Origin: Halovulum marinum
Lineage (GTDB): Bacteria > Pseudomonadota > Alphaproteobacteria > Rhodobacterales > Rhodobacteraceae
Direction of reading: 5' to 3'
Assembly: GCF_009697225.1 (NCBI RefSeq)
Contig: NZ_WIND01000073.1
Location: 20,181 to 84,180 of the forward strand
Length of the DNA: 64,000 nt
Shown here: positions 1 to 9,071 of the stretch, in pieces
Layout: every line of letters begins with the position of its first letter
How positions within the stretch are numbered: position 1 is the stretch's first letter
Position numbers and translations under genes: made by a program
Notes under the pieces: model-generated
What the model was told of the DNA's origin: nothing
Databases searched by the model: none
The model's input: the letters and a program-made list of their open reading frames with translations, nothing else

Positions 1-67
1 CGCCGTCGACGAGGCCGGCCTGATGCGCGTCTACCAGGCCGCCCATCCCCGCGGCCGGCGCCGCTGA
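1..67 (+). CDS. C-terminal end of an unidentified gene (partial)
   Basis: An open frame enters from the left edge at base 2 and stops at the TGA ending at base 67. It encodes about 21 residues ending in an Arg-rich tail (GRRR). Third codon positions are mostly G or C, as in real genes here, but the fragment is too short to identify. The next gene starts 115 nt downstream, which would suit the end of a transcription unit. It could be chance. Confidence 0.35.
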   Translation, partial: AVDEAGLMRVYQAAHPRGRRR

Positions 68-182
68 CGCGCCGTACACCCCGAATTCACGTCATCGTGC
101 GAGTACGTTAGGGGAAAAGCCCGCGGCGCCGTGGCACAGTGCGCGCATCCGCCAGGTTCGCGGATCCGCAACGGGAGATTCC

Positions 183-758
183 ATGAAACACGCACTGGTC
201 ATCACTGCCGCCCTGGTGCTGGGCGCCGGCGCCGCCGCGGCGCAGGACTGCACCGCCGAGGGCGACGCCTTCGATCTCGACGCCGACGCGGTCGCGGCGC
301 TGTACGACTGCATCGAGAGCGCGATGGTCGAGGGCTACACCGCGGGCGGCAACGAGATCGCCGCCGCCTACCGGGACTGGACCGTCACCTCGACCCGGCC
401 GGCCGTCGCCGGCCCGCACGGAGAGCGGTTCCTGCAGACCTTCGCGAACGACGCCGGCGCCGAGCAGTACCTCAAGTTCGAAACCGGGGACTTCGAGATG
501 CCGGTCGGCTCGATGCTGGCGAAGGAAAGCTTCAAGCTGACCGACGGCACCGCCGCGGTCGGCCCGCTGTTCATCATGACCAAGGTCGCCGAAGGCGAGG
601 CCGACGAGTTCGACAACTGGGTCTACACGGCCGTGCAGCCCAACGGCGAGCCGATGAAGATCAGCCAGAGCTTCTGCAGCGATTGCCACAGCGGCTTCGA
701 GGATCAGGACAGCCTGGGCTATCCGCTGGAAGAGGTGCGCGTCGGCGCCGGCGGCTGA
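183..758 (+). CDS. Periplasmic cytochrome P460-domain protein
   Basis: Encodes 191 residues. Residues 1-20 form a signal peptide ending in an Ala-rich stretch before QDC, so the product is probably periplasmic. A single c-type heme motif CSDCH lies near the C terminus (C165, C168, H169), the usual place for cytochrome P460 family proteins, and the preceding GPLFIM and FDNWVYT segments fit that fold. P460 cytochromes in ammonia oxidisers oxidise hydroxylamine; homologues elsewhere, including cytochrome c'-beta, bind NO or have unknown roles. The lysine that cross-links the heme in true P460 cannot be assigned by eye. The ATG follows a GGGAGA ribosome site. The family call is fairly firm; the substrate is not known. 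Confidence 0.75.
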   Translation: MKHALVITAALVLGAGAAAAQDCTAEGDAFDLDADAVAALYDCIESAMVEGYTAGGNEIAAAYRDWTVTSTRPAVAGPHGERFLQTFANDAGAEQYLKFETGDFEMPVGSMLAKESFKLTDGTAAVGPLFIMTKVAEGEADEFDNWVYTAVQPNGEPMKISQSFCSDCHSGFEDQDSLGYPLEEVRVGAGG

Positions 759-835
759 CTGCCCGGCCCACCTGCCGGCGGGTTCGCCGCCGGCAGCCGT
801 TTGCGCCGGCATCGCAAAAATGTCATAGCGCGCAG

Positions 836-1552
836 ATGCACCGCTTCGTCCAAGCCTTCGCCGTACACCTGCTGACCGCCTCGGGGGCGGCGCTGGCGCT
901 GATGGCCATGCTGGCCGCGGGCCGCGGCGACTGGCCGATGATGTTCCTGTGGCTGCTGTTCGCGCTGGTCGTCGACGGCATCGACGGCCCGCTGGCGCGC
1001 AGGGTGCGGATCGAGGTGCACGCCCCGCAATGGGACGGCGTGCTGCTGGACCTGATCATCGACTACCTGACCTACGTCATCATCCCCGCCTACGCCATGG
1101 TCGAGGCGGCGCTGATCGGCCCGGGCTGGAGCCTGGCCGCCGGGCTGATGATCTGCTGCACCGGGGTGATCTATTTCGCCGACAAGCGGATGAAGACCCG
1201 CGACAACTCGTTCTCGGGGTTTCCCGGCTGCTGGAACATGGTGATCCTGGTGCTGTTCGCGGTCGACATCGGCTCGTGGGGGGCGATGCTGCTGATGATC
1301 GCCATCGCGCTGATGCAGTTCTTCCCGCTGAAATTCGTGCACCCGGTGCGCACGAGGCGCTGGCGTCCCGCGAACCTGGGCGCGATGGCGGTCTGGGCTG
1401 GCTGCGCGGTCTGGGCGGCGTGGACCTCGTTCGAGGCGCCGGCGGCGGTCAGCGCGCTGCTGGTGGCCAGCAGCCTGTACCTGATGGGCGCGGGCATCGC
1501 GCAGCAGATCGTGCCCGCGGGCCGGCCGTTCCGCCTGCGGCGTGAGGGATAG
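836..1552 (+). CDS. pcs: Phosphatidylcholine synthase
   Basis: A 238-residue integral membrane protein of the CDP-alcohol phosphatidyltransferase family. The motif at residues 42-70 reads D-G-x2-A-R-x12-G-x3-D-x3-D. The 12-residue spacing, instead of the usual 8, is characteristic of Pcs, which condenses CDP-diacylglycerol with choline to give phosphatidylcholine and CMP. About seven hydrophobic segments span the protein. The ATG at 836 is the first plausible start; the longer upstream frame lies across intergenic sequence and the P460 gene. Phosphatidylcholine is common in alphaproteobacterial membranes. The stop lies in the first copy of a short tandem duplication. Confidence 0.92.
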   Translation: MHRFVQAFAVHLLTASGAALALMAMLAAGRGDWPMMFLWLLFALVVDGIDGPLARRVRIEVHAPQWDGVLLDLIIDYLTYVIIPAYAMVEAALIGPGWSLAAGLMICCTGVIYFADKRMKTRDNSFSGFPGCWNMVILVLFAVDIGSWGAMLLMIAIALMQFFPLKFVHPVRTRRWRPANLGAMAVWAGCAVWAAWTSFEAPAAVSALLVASSLYLMGAGIAQQIVPAGRPFRLRREG

Positions 1553-1580
1553 GTAATCCGCCTGCGGCGTCAGGGATAGG
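1531..1580. repeat. 27-bp-period tandem duplication spanning two convergent stop codons
   Basis: Bases 1531-1553 and 1558-1580 are 22/23 identical. The first copy holds the end of pcs, the second holds the end of the convergent gene at 1570-2046. The single mismatch (G in copy 1, C in copy 2) is in the base that forms the minus-strand TGA, so only copy 2 can terminate the minus-strand gene. Confidence 0.85.
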
Positions 1581-2046
1581 TCCGCAGCAGCGCCTCGGCG
1601 CCCGAGACCGCCAGCGCCTGCGGATCCTCGCCGGCGGCGGTCAGCACGAACAGCACCTGCCCCTGGCGGTGCCAGACGGCAAGCTGCGCCAGGTTCTCGA
1701 ACCACAGCGCGCCGTCGCCCAGTTCCAGCCGCTCGGGCGGCGCGGTGGCCTCGCCGCCCGGCGCGAAGCGCGCCATCTGCGAGTCGAGATCGAGGCCGCC
1801 GGCCTCGATCTGCCGCAGGATCAGCAGCAGCGACGGGGCGCCGCCCGGCGCCACCGCGCGGCACTGGTCCAGCCGCAGCGCCGTGCTGTCGATCGCGGTC
1901 ACCGGCTCGAACGCCACCACCGGCCCCAGTGCGTGCGCCGCGCCGCTGTCCTCCAGCGCCTCGCAGGCCGGCGGGATCGCGGTCGCTTCCTGCGCCGCGG
2001 CGGGGCCGAAAAGCCCGAACAGAAGCGCCAGCGACCGCAGCGGCAT
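1570..2046 (-). CDS. Secreted protein of unknown function, coupled to ileS
   Basis: Encodes 158 residues with a short signal peptide (residues 1-18, ending PAAAQ), then a soluble periplasmic domain with two cysteines. I do not recognise a family. Its ATG shares one base with the ileS stop (TGATG), so it is probably translated by coupling from the ileS message. It ends 18 nt from the pcs stop on the other strand, inside a tandem duplication. A role linked to isoleucyl-tRNA synthetase is not implied; this may simply be a conserved neighbour. Confidence 0.7.
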   Translation of the reverse strand: MPLRSLALLFGLFGPAAAQEATAIPPACEALEDSGAAHALGPVVAFEPVTAIDSTALRLDQCRAVAPGGAPSLLLILRQIEAGGLDLDSQMARFAPGGEATAPPERLELGDGALWFENLAQLAVWHRQGQVLFVLTAAGEDPQALAVSGAEALLRTYP

Positions 2047-5006
2047 CACGCCAGCGCCGCGTCGCACCGGGCGCAGACGCCGGGATGCGCATGGCTGCCC
2101 ACGTCGGGCAGGATCTTCCAGCAGCGTTGACATTTTTCGCCCTCGGCCGCCGCGAAAACCACCGCGACCCCGTCCACATCCGGCAGGGTGAAGGCATCGG
2201 CGGGGGCGGGATCGCCGCGGACCGCGATCGCCGAGGTGATGCAGACGTCCTCGAAGCTGACCGATTCGAGCACCGCGCGCACGGCCGGATCGGCGACGTG
2301 CACCACCGGCGCCGCCTCGAGGCTGGCGCCGATCGCCTTGTCGCGGCGCTGGACCTCGATCGCGCCGGTGACGACACGGCGCACGCGGCGCACCGTGTCC
2401 CACTTCGCCGCCAGATCCGCGTCGCGCCAGCCCGCGGGCGTGGCCGGGAAATCCTGCAGATGCACCGAGCTGTCGTCGCCCGGGAACCGGTCGAGCCAGA
2501 CATCCTCCATGGTGAACGGCAGGATCGGCGCCAGCCAGGTGGTCAGCCGGTGGAACAGCAGGTCCAGCACCGTGCGCGCCGCGCGGCGGCGGGTGCTGTC
2601 GTCGCCGTCGCAGTACAGCGCGTCCTTGCGGATGTCGAAATAGACCGCCGACAGGTCCACCGTGCAGAACTGGAACAGCTTCTGGAACACGCCCTGGAAG
2701 TCGAACGCGGCATAGCCCTTGCGCACCGCCTCGTCCAGCTCGGCCAGCTTGTGCAGCACCCAGCGCTCCAGCTCGGGCATCTCGGCCTCGGGCAGGCGCT
2801 CGGCCTCGGAAAAGCCCGACAAGTTGCCCAGCATGAAGCGCATGGTGTTGCGCAGCCGGCGATAGCTGTCGGCGGTGCCCTTCAGGATCTCGGGGCCGAT
2901 GCGCTGGTCGGCGGTGTAGTCGGTCTGTGCCACCCACAGCCGCAGGATGTCGGCGCCGTACTGGCGGATGATCTCGTCGGGCAGGATCGTGTTGCCCTTG
3001 GACTTCGACATCTTCTCGCCCTTCTCGTCGAGCGTGAAGCCGTGGGTCACCACGTTGCGGTAGGGCGCGCGCCCAAGCGTGCCGCAGGCCTGCAGCAGCG
3101 AGGAATGGAACCAGCCGCGATGCTGGTCGGTGCCTTCCATGTAGACGTCGGCGATGCCGTCCGGGGTGCCGTCGGCGCGGTCGCGCAGCACGAAGGCGTG
3201 GGTCGAGCCCGAGTCGAACCAGACGTCGAGGATGTCGAACACCTGCTCCCAGTCCTCGGGGTCGTGGTCGCCGCCCAGAAAGCGCGCCTTGGCGCCATCG
3301 GCGTACCAGGCGTCGGCGCCCTCGGCCCGGAACGCCTCGGCGATGCGGGCGTTGACGGTCGGGTCGCGCAGCAGGAAGTCCGGATCGTCGGGCCTGGCGC
3401 CCTTCTTCACGAAGCAGGTCAGCGGCACGCCCCAGGCGCGCTGGCGCGACAGCACCCAGTCGGGCCGCGTCTCGATCATCGCGTACAGCCGGTTGCGGCC
3501 GCTCTGCGGGGTCCATTTCACCAGCCGGTCGATCGAGTGCAGCGCGCGCTTGCGGATCGTCTCGCCCAGCTCGCCAAGGCCGTCGTCCAGCGGCTTGTCG
3601 ATGGCGACGAACCACTGCGGCGTGTTGCGGAAGATCAGCGGCGCCTTGGAGCGCCACGAGTGCGGGTAGGAGTGCTTCACCCGGCCGCGCGCGATCAGCC
3701 CGCCGACCCCGGCCAGCGCCTCGATCACGCGCTTGTTGGCGTCCTTTTCCTTGCCCTTGTGATCGAAGATCACCGCGCCGCCGAACAGCGGCAGGTCGGC
3801 GCGGAAGCTGCCGTCCTCGAGCACGTTGTAGGTCATCGGCAGGCCGTGCTTCTGGCCGATCACGTAGTCGTCGGCGCCGTGGCTGGGCGCGGTGTGCACG
3901 AAGCCGGTGCCGGCGTCGTCGGTCACGTGCTCGCCCGGCAGCAGCGGCACGTCGAAATCCCATTCGCCGTCCGCGCCGGCCGCGCCGCGCAGCGGATGCG
4001 CGCAGGTGACCCGCTCCAACTCGTCGGCGGACACTTCGCGCACCTTTTCCCACTTCGCGACGCGGGCCTGGGTCATCACGTCGTCCGCCAGCCGGTCGGC
4101 CAGCAGGAAGGTGTCGTCGACCCGGGCCCAGTTGTCGGCATCGGCCTCGACCACCCGGTACAGCCCGTAGGCGAGATCCGGGTTGAAACTGACCGCGCGG
4201 TTCTGCGGGATCGTCCACGGCGTGGTGGTCCAGATCACCACCTGCGCCTCTTTCAGCTGGTCGACCAGCAGGTCCGAGCCGTAGCCGACATAGTCGTCGG
4301 GCTCGTCCAGCGGGCTGGGGCCGTGGGTGGCGTTCACCACCGGGAACTTCACCCAGATCGTGTGGCTCTGGTGGTCGTGGTACTCGACCTCGGCCTCGGC
4401 CAGCGCGGTCTTCTCGACCACCGACCACATCACCGGCTTGGAGCCCTGGTAGAGGCTGCCGTTCATCAGGAACTTCATGAACTCCTCGGCGATCACCGCC
4501 TCGGCGTGGAAGTCCATCGTCAGATACGGATCGTCCCACTTGCCGGTGATCCCGAGGCGCTTGAACTCCTCGCGCTGGACATCGACCCAGTGCTCGGCGA
4601 AGCGGCGGCATTCCTGACGCAGCTCGACCACCGGCACGTCGTCCTTCGACTTGCCCTTGGCGCGGTACTGTTCCTCGATCTTCCACTCGATCGGCAGGCC
4701 GTGGCAGTCCCAGCCGGGCACATAGCGCGCGTCGAAGCCCATCATCTGGTGGCTGCGCACGATCATGTCCTTGATCGTCTTGTTCAGCGCGTGGCCGATG
4801 TGCAGGTGGCCGTTGGCGTAGGGCGGGCCGTCGTGCAGAACGAACGGCTGGCGGCCTCCGGCGGTCTCGCGCAGGCGGTCGTAGACGCGCAGCCGGGCCC
4901 AGCGGTCAAGCCACTCGGGCTCGCGCCTGGGCAGCCCCGCGCGCATCGGGAACTCGGTCGTCGGCAGGTTCAGCGTGTCTTTGTAGTCGGGTGTGTCGGC
5001 GCACAT
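2046..5006 (-). CDS. ileS: Isoleucyl-tRNA synthetase
   Basis: The 986-residue class I aminoacyl-tRNA synthetase charges tRNA-Ile in the cytoplasm. The HIGH motif is at residues 69-72 and KMSKS at 665-669, flanking the Rossmann fold. The CP1 editing insertion follows the first half, with the WTTTPWTIP segment typical of the IleS/ValRS/LeuRS editing domain. The C terminus carries a zinc finger (CQRCW then CARC). Length is slightly above the E. coli enzyme. It is the first gene of a two-gene unit with the downstream secreted protein. Confidence 0.98.
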   Translation of the reverse strand: MCADTPDYKDTLNLPTTEFPMRAGLPRREPEWLDRWARLRVYDRLRETAGGRQPFVLHDGPPYANGHLHIGHALNKTIKDMIVRSHQMMGFDARYVPGWDCHGLPIEWKIEEQYRAKGKSKDDVPVVELRQECRRFAEHWVDVQREEFKRLGITGKWDDPYLTMDFHAEAVIAEEFMKFLMNGSLYQGSKPVMWSVVEKTALAEAEVEYHDHQSHTIWVKFPVVNATHGPSPLDEPDDYVGYGSDLLVDQLKEAQVVIWTTTPWTIPQNRAVSFNPDLAYGLYRVVEADADNWARVDDTFLLADRLADDVMTQARVAKWEKVREVSADELERVTCAHPLRGAAGADGEWDFDVPLLPGEHVTDDAGTGFVHTAPSHGADDYVIGQKHGLPMTYNVLEDGSFRADLPLFGGAVIFDHKGKEKDANKRVIEALAGVGGLIARGRVKHSYPHSWRSKAPLIFRNTPQWFVAIDKPLDDGLGELGETIRKRALHSIDRLVKWTPQSGRNRLYAMIETRPDWVLSRQRAWGVPLTCFVKKGARPDDPDFLLRDPTVNARIAEAFRAEGADAWYADGAKARFLGGDHDPEDWEQVFDILDVWFDSGSTHAFVLRDRADGTPDGIADVYMEGTDQHRGWFHSSLLQACGTLGRAPYRNVVTHGFTLDEKGEKMSKSKGNTILPDEIIRQYGADILRLWVAQTDYTADQRIGPEILKGTADSYRRLRNTMRFMLGNLSGFSEAERLPEAEMPELERWVLHKLAELDEAVRKGYAAFDFQGVFQKLFQFCTVDLSAVYFDIRKDALYCDGDDSTRRRAARTVLDLLFHRLTTWLAPILPFTMEDVWLDRFPGDDSSVHLQDFPATPAGWRDADLAAKWDTVRRVRRVVTGAIEVQRRDKAIGASLEAAPVVHVADPAVRAVLESVSFEDVCITSAIAVRGDPAPADAFTLPDVDGVAVVFAAAEGEKCQRCWKILPDVGSHAHPGVCARCDAALA

Positions 5007-5174
5007 GTCGCGCTCTCCGTCGGTCGGATCGTCGGGGGATGTCGTCTCGGATGGCTCGGCGCGGCGGGTCTCCTACGCCAGTGGTCCCGGCGCCTCAGGA
5101 TGCGAGGGCCGGGAACGTAATTCGAATGGCGATGCCGAGAATGGTCCGCATGGGCCTTGCTTATAGGTTGGCCC

Positions 5175-7967
5175 TCAGGGTCCGTCCACCCCGGTTTCGG
5201 GCGGCGGAGCGGCGCCCCCCGGCGGCGCCTGCGGGGGCGGCGCGGCGAAGGCGGCCTCCATCCAGCGGTTCAGCATCGCAAGGCCCGCCAGCGACAGCCC
5301 GAGCCCCAGGAACGAGACCACGCGGATCAGCCCGGTCAGCCCGGCCATGTCCACCAGGAACACCTTGGCGACGGTCAGCCCGACCGCGCCCAGCGCCAGC
5401 CGCCGCAGCACGGCCGAGCGCCGCGCCCAGGCCGCCGCCATCAGCGCGGCGGCAGTCAGCAGCAGCGCGACGGTGTAGGAATAAAGCTCGGGATCGGTCA
5501 CCCCCGGCTGGTCCATGCGCGGCCCGCGCCAGAGATGGCGGATCTCCAGCGCCAGCCAGTGCGCCAGCATCGCCGCGCCCAGCCCCGCCAGCGCGCCGCG
5601 CAGCGGGCGCGGCAGCTCGCGCAGCCAGTGGGCGCCCGCCAGCAGCACCAGCGCCGGCAACGCAAACGCGACCAGCAGCGGGTTCAGCAGCCACGGCCCC
5701 GGCACCGGCTCGGGGAAGACGCCCCAGACCGGGTGCAGCAGCGTCAGCGTCACGCCGAACGCCGCCGCCGCGACCAGCCCGGCCAGCGCCGCGAGGCCGA
5801 GCCGCAGCCAGCGCAGTGCGCCGCCGAGACCGGCGCGGTGCACCTGTCCCAGCGCCACCACCAGCCAGACGGTGCCGTAGAGGCCCGCGATCCAGAAACC
5901 GTCCTCGCCGAGCCCGCGCGCCAGCAGCACCGAGACGAACACCCCGCCCGCCAGCCACAGGCCCGACTCCAGATACACCGCCTGCCGCACCCGCTGCCGC
6001 TGCCGCACCGCCCACAGCGCGCCGGCGAACATCGCCAGCACGCCGCCGTAGGCCAGCAGCACCGCCGCCAGCGGCGCATCCAGCGCCCAGGCGACGCCGG
6101 GATCCAGCACCAGCCGCCAGCCGGCGACGATCACGCCCAGCGCGGTGAACGCGCCCAGCTGCGGCAGATCGAACCGCCGGTCCAGCAGCGCCGAGGCCAG
6201 CACCATCACCGCCAGCGCCACGGTCAGCGCCGCCTTGGTGAACACCACCACCGCGCCCAGGCTCAACATCGTCATCGCCGCGATCGCCAGCACCGCGACG
6301 CCCAGGCCGGGGCCGCCCTGCGCGCGGGCGTGGCGCTCGGCCAGCACCGTCAGCAGCACCGCCGCCGCGACCGCGTGCAGCGCCCAGGGGTAGCCGCCCA
6401 GCACCGCCGCCGGCTGCCACAGCGCCTCGAGCAGGACCAGCGCCACCGGCCCGGCCAGCGCCGCGCCGAAGGCCCAGGGCACAGCGGCCCGGCCCGGCGC
6501 CGCGGCGCGCCAGCCGGCGACCAGGCTGGCGGTCAGCGCGCCCGCCGCCAGGATCGTGACGCTGGCCGGCGGCAGCGCCTCGGCGTCGGCCTGCGGCAGG
6601 GACCAGCCGGTGAAGGACCGGAACACCGCGCCGCGGTCCAGCGCCTGCAGGACCAGCACCGCCCAGAAGCCCAGCACCGGCAGCGCCGGCAGGTCGGCCA
6701 GCGCCGGCGCGTGGCGCAGCCAGAGCGCGGCCAGAAGATAGAGCGCACCCAGCGCGGCGCAGGCCGCCCAGAACTCCGCCGGCCCCTCGCCGGCGACCCA
6801 GACGGCGACGGCGCTGGCCGCCGCCATCGCGCCGAACGCCAGCCGGGTGGGGAACTCGGGCCAGCGCGGCCTTGCGCGCCTCGCAAGGCGCAGCAGGCTG
6901 CCGCTGACGGTCTCGCCGCGCTGGTCGGGAACCACGCGCCAGACCGGCACCGCGGCGGCCGCGCCGGCGGCGACCAGCGCAAAGCCCAGCTGCGCCGCGC
7001 CGCCGCCCTGCGCCAGCGCCAGCAGGCCGGCCGCGGCGAAGCCCAGGCCCAGCGCCAGCACCGACACCCAGGCCCAGCGCCGCGCCGCGTCGATGCCCAG
7101 CCCCACCACCGTCACCAGCGCGAAATAGCCGTGCAGCCAGGACGGGTCCTCGGCCTCGCCGCCCACCAGGAACGGCGCGGCGAACGCGCCCAGCAGGCCG
7201 ACGCAGGTCAGGAACGGGCCGTGGTACCAGCCCAGCAGCAGCGCCCCCGCGCCGGTCAGCGCCAGCCCGGCGAAGGCCGCCTCGGCGCCGATCAGCCCGT
7301 ACAGCTGCCGCGCCGCCAGCACGCCCACGAACACCGACACCAGCCCGGCGCCGGCGAAGGTCTGCGGCACGAAGGCGGTGGCGTGGTCGTCCTCGGCCCC
7401 GCGGCGGCGCATCCACTCGCCCGCGCCGATCAGCGCGAGGCCCAGCGCGACCGCGCCGAGAACGCGCATCCATGGGGTCAGCAGGCCGGTCTCAATGCCG
7501 TACTGCACCAGGAACACGCCCGCCAGCGCCAGCGACAGCGCGGCGACGGCGAGGAACCAGTTGGCGCGCAGCCAGTGGCCGGCCTCGTGCAGGCGCTGCT
7601 GGCGGAAGACGAAGGCGCGGGGCGGGCGCGGCGACGCGCCGGATGCCGCTCCGGGTTCCGCGCCGGGCGCGGTGGCATCGCCTTCGGGCGGCGCGGCGGC
7701 GGGCGGCGGCGCGGCGGACGGCGGCGGCGCGGTTTCGGGGATGAACGGGCGGTCCTGCGGCAGCGGTGCCAGATCGTCGGCCGAGGGGCGCGGCGGCGCG
7801 GCGGGCGCGCGTGGCGCCGCCGGCTGCGGCGCGCCGGACGCCGGCCGGGCGCGCTCAAGCCCCTGCACCCGCCGCTGCAGATCGGCGCTGCGCACCAGCA
7901 GAAAGATCACCGCCACCGGCAGGCCCAGACCGTACGTCAGCGCCAGCAGCCCGAGGATAAAGCCCAT
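5175..7967 (-). CDS. DUF2339 polytopic membrane protein
   Basis: A 930-residue protein: one N-terminal membrane segment (about 4-24), a Pro/Ala-rich linker (about 45-130), then many closely spaced hydrophobic helices to the C terminus. This architecture and the NWFLAVAALSL region match the DUF2339 family of inner-membrane proteins, whose role is unknown. It ends in another Pro/Ala-rich tail. It stands alone, 81 nt upstream of the end of the ycjF-like gene on the same strand, and could be the last gene of that unit. The family call is good; no function is proposed. Confidence 0.85.
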   Translation of the reverse strand: MGFILGLLALTYGLGLPVAVIFLLVRSADLQRRVQGLERARPASGAPQPAAPRAPAAPPRPSADDLAPLPQDRPFIPETAPPPSAAPPPAAAPPEGDATAPGAEPGAASGASPRPPRAFVFRQQRLHEAGHWLRANWFLAVAALSLALAGVFLVQYGIETGLLTPWMRVLGAVALGLALIGAGEWMRRRGAEDDHATAFVPQTFAGAGLVSVFVGVLAARQLYGLIGAEAAFAGLALTGAGALLLGWYHGPFLTCVGLLGAFAAPFLVGGEAEDPSWLHGYFALVTVVGLGIDAARRWAWVSVLALGLGFAAAGLLALAQGGGAAQLGFALVAAGAAAAVPVWRVVPDQRGETVSGSLLRLARRARPRWPEFPTRLAFGAMAAASAVAVWVAGEGPAEFWAACAALGALYLLAALWLRHAPALADLPALPVLGFWAVLVLQALDRGAVFRSFTGWSLPQADAEALPPASVTILAAGALTASLVAGWRAAAPGRAAVPWAFGAALAGPVALVLLEALWQPAAVLGGYPWALHAVAAAVLLTVLAERHARAQGGPGLGVAVLAIAAMTMLSLGAVVVFTKAALTVALAVMVLASALLDRRFDLPQLGAFTALGVIVAGWRLVLDPGVAWALDAPLAAVLLAYGGVLAMFAGALWAVRQRQRVRQAVYLESGLWLAGGVFVSVLLARGLGEDGFWIAGLYGTVWLVVALGQVHRAGLGGALRWLRLGLAALAGLVAAAAFGVTLTLLHPVWGVFPEPVPGPWLLNPLLVAFALPALVLLAGAHWLRELPRPLRGALAGLGAAMLAHWLALEIRHLWRGPRMDQPGVTDPELYSYTVALLLTAAALMAAAWARRSAVLRRLALGAVGLTVAKVFLVDMAGLTGLIRVVSFLGLGLSLAGLAMLNRWMEAAFAAPPPQAPPGGAAPPPETGVDGP

Positions 7968-8048
7968 GCCTGCCCTTCCCTGCCTCCGGGGCGATCTTGG
8001 CGGCAGCCGGCGGCGCTGGCAATGCCCCGGCTGCGCGCCGGACCAGGA

Positions 8049-9071
8049 TCAGCCGCCGAACAGGCCCGAAAGCGCGCGCTGCACCAGACGCGTGGTGCGC
8101 GGGCGCGGCAGCGCGGCGAAGGGCATCGGCCGGCAGACCTCGATCGCGGCGATGCCGACGCGGGCGGTCAGGGTGCCGTTGATCACCCCCTCGCCGAACC
8201 GGCGCGACAGCTTCGACAGCGCGCCGCCGCCGGCGATCGAGCCGATCATGTCATCGCCCACCGCCACCGCGCCGGTGGCGACCAGGTGCTGCGCCACCGC
8301 GCGCATCAGCCGCCACGAGCCCAGCGTGCCGCCGCGCCCGCCATAGACCTGGGCGACGCGGCGGATCATCCGCAGGTTCGCGGTCAGCGCCACGATCACG
8401 TCGGCCAGCGCCAGCGGCACCAGCGCGGTGGCGGCGGCGACCTGGCGGGCGGCGGATTCGACCTCGGCGCGCGCGGCGGCGTCGAGCGGGGCCATCAGCG
8501 CGGTTTCGGTGGCGTCGATCAGCGCGTCGGCGTCGAGGATCTCGGGCTGGCGCGCGGCAAGCTCCTTCGCCGGCAGGCGCAGCGTGGCGCGGGCGGCATA
8601 GAGCGCCAGCATGTCGTCGCAGACCCGCGCCGCGCGCGCCCGGTCGGAACGCGCCAGCGGGTCGGCGGCGCGCGCCTGCACCCGGCCCAGCCGCGACAGG
8701 CGCAGGATCGCCGCCAGCTCGCGGATGCAGATCGCCAGCAGCCCGGTCAGCACCACCACGACCAGCGCCAGCGCAAGGTTGCCCAACAGCGCGTTGCGGT
8801 CGATCAGGGTCATCACGAAGTCCCAGGCCGCGACCCCGAGCGCCAGGCTGACCAGCGCCCCCAGCGCGCCCAGCACCAGCGTGCCGAAGCCGGCGCCGCG
8901 TGCCGCCAGTCCGGTGGCGCGGCGCATCGCGGCGCCCTGCGGCGGCGGCTCGGGGGCGTCCGGCTCGGGCACCGGCGGCGCCTCGGCGACGCTGGGCGCA
9001 TGGGGATCGAGCGCGTCGCCCTCCAGCAGCACCGGGCGGTGGTCGCGGCGTCTGTCGTCGGGTGGTCTCAT
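8049..9071 (-). CDS. YcjF-like membrane protein (TIGR01620/DUF697)
   Basis: A 340-residue protein with a Pro-rich cytoplasmic N terminus (about 1-50), two hydrophobic segments (about 55-115), and a C-terminal DUF697-like half with Gly/Ala-rich helices. It fits the TIGR01620 family, represented by E. coli YcjF, which is almost always found with ycjX. Here the ycjX homologue is two genes upstream in the same operon. Its ATG overlaps the preceding acetyltransferase stop by 4 nt (ATGA). In enterobacteria ycjX-ycjF belongs to the stress-responsive psp neighbourhood; that link is not visible here. Confidence 0.82.
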   Translation of the reverse strand: MRPPDDRRRDHRPVLLEGDALDPHAPSVAEAPPVPEPDAPEPPPQGAAMRRATGLAARGAGFGTLVLGALGALVSLALGVAAWDFVMTLIDRNALLGNLALALVVVVLTGLLAICIRELAAILRLSRLGRVQARAADPLARSDRARAARVCDDMLALYAARATLRLPAKELAARQPEILDADALIDATETALMAPLDAAARAEVESAARQVAAATALVPLALADVIVALTANLRMIRRVAQVYGGRGGTLGSWRLMRAVAQHLVATGAVAVGDDMIGSIAGGGALSKLSRRFGEGVINGTLTARVGIAAIEVCRPMPFAALPRPRTTRLVQRALSGLFGG

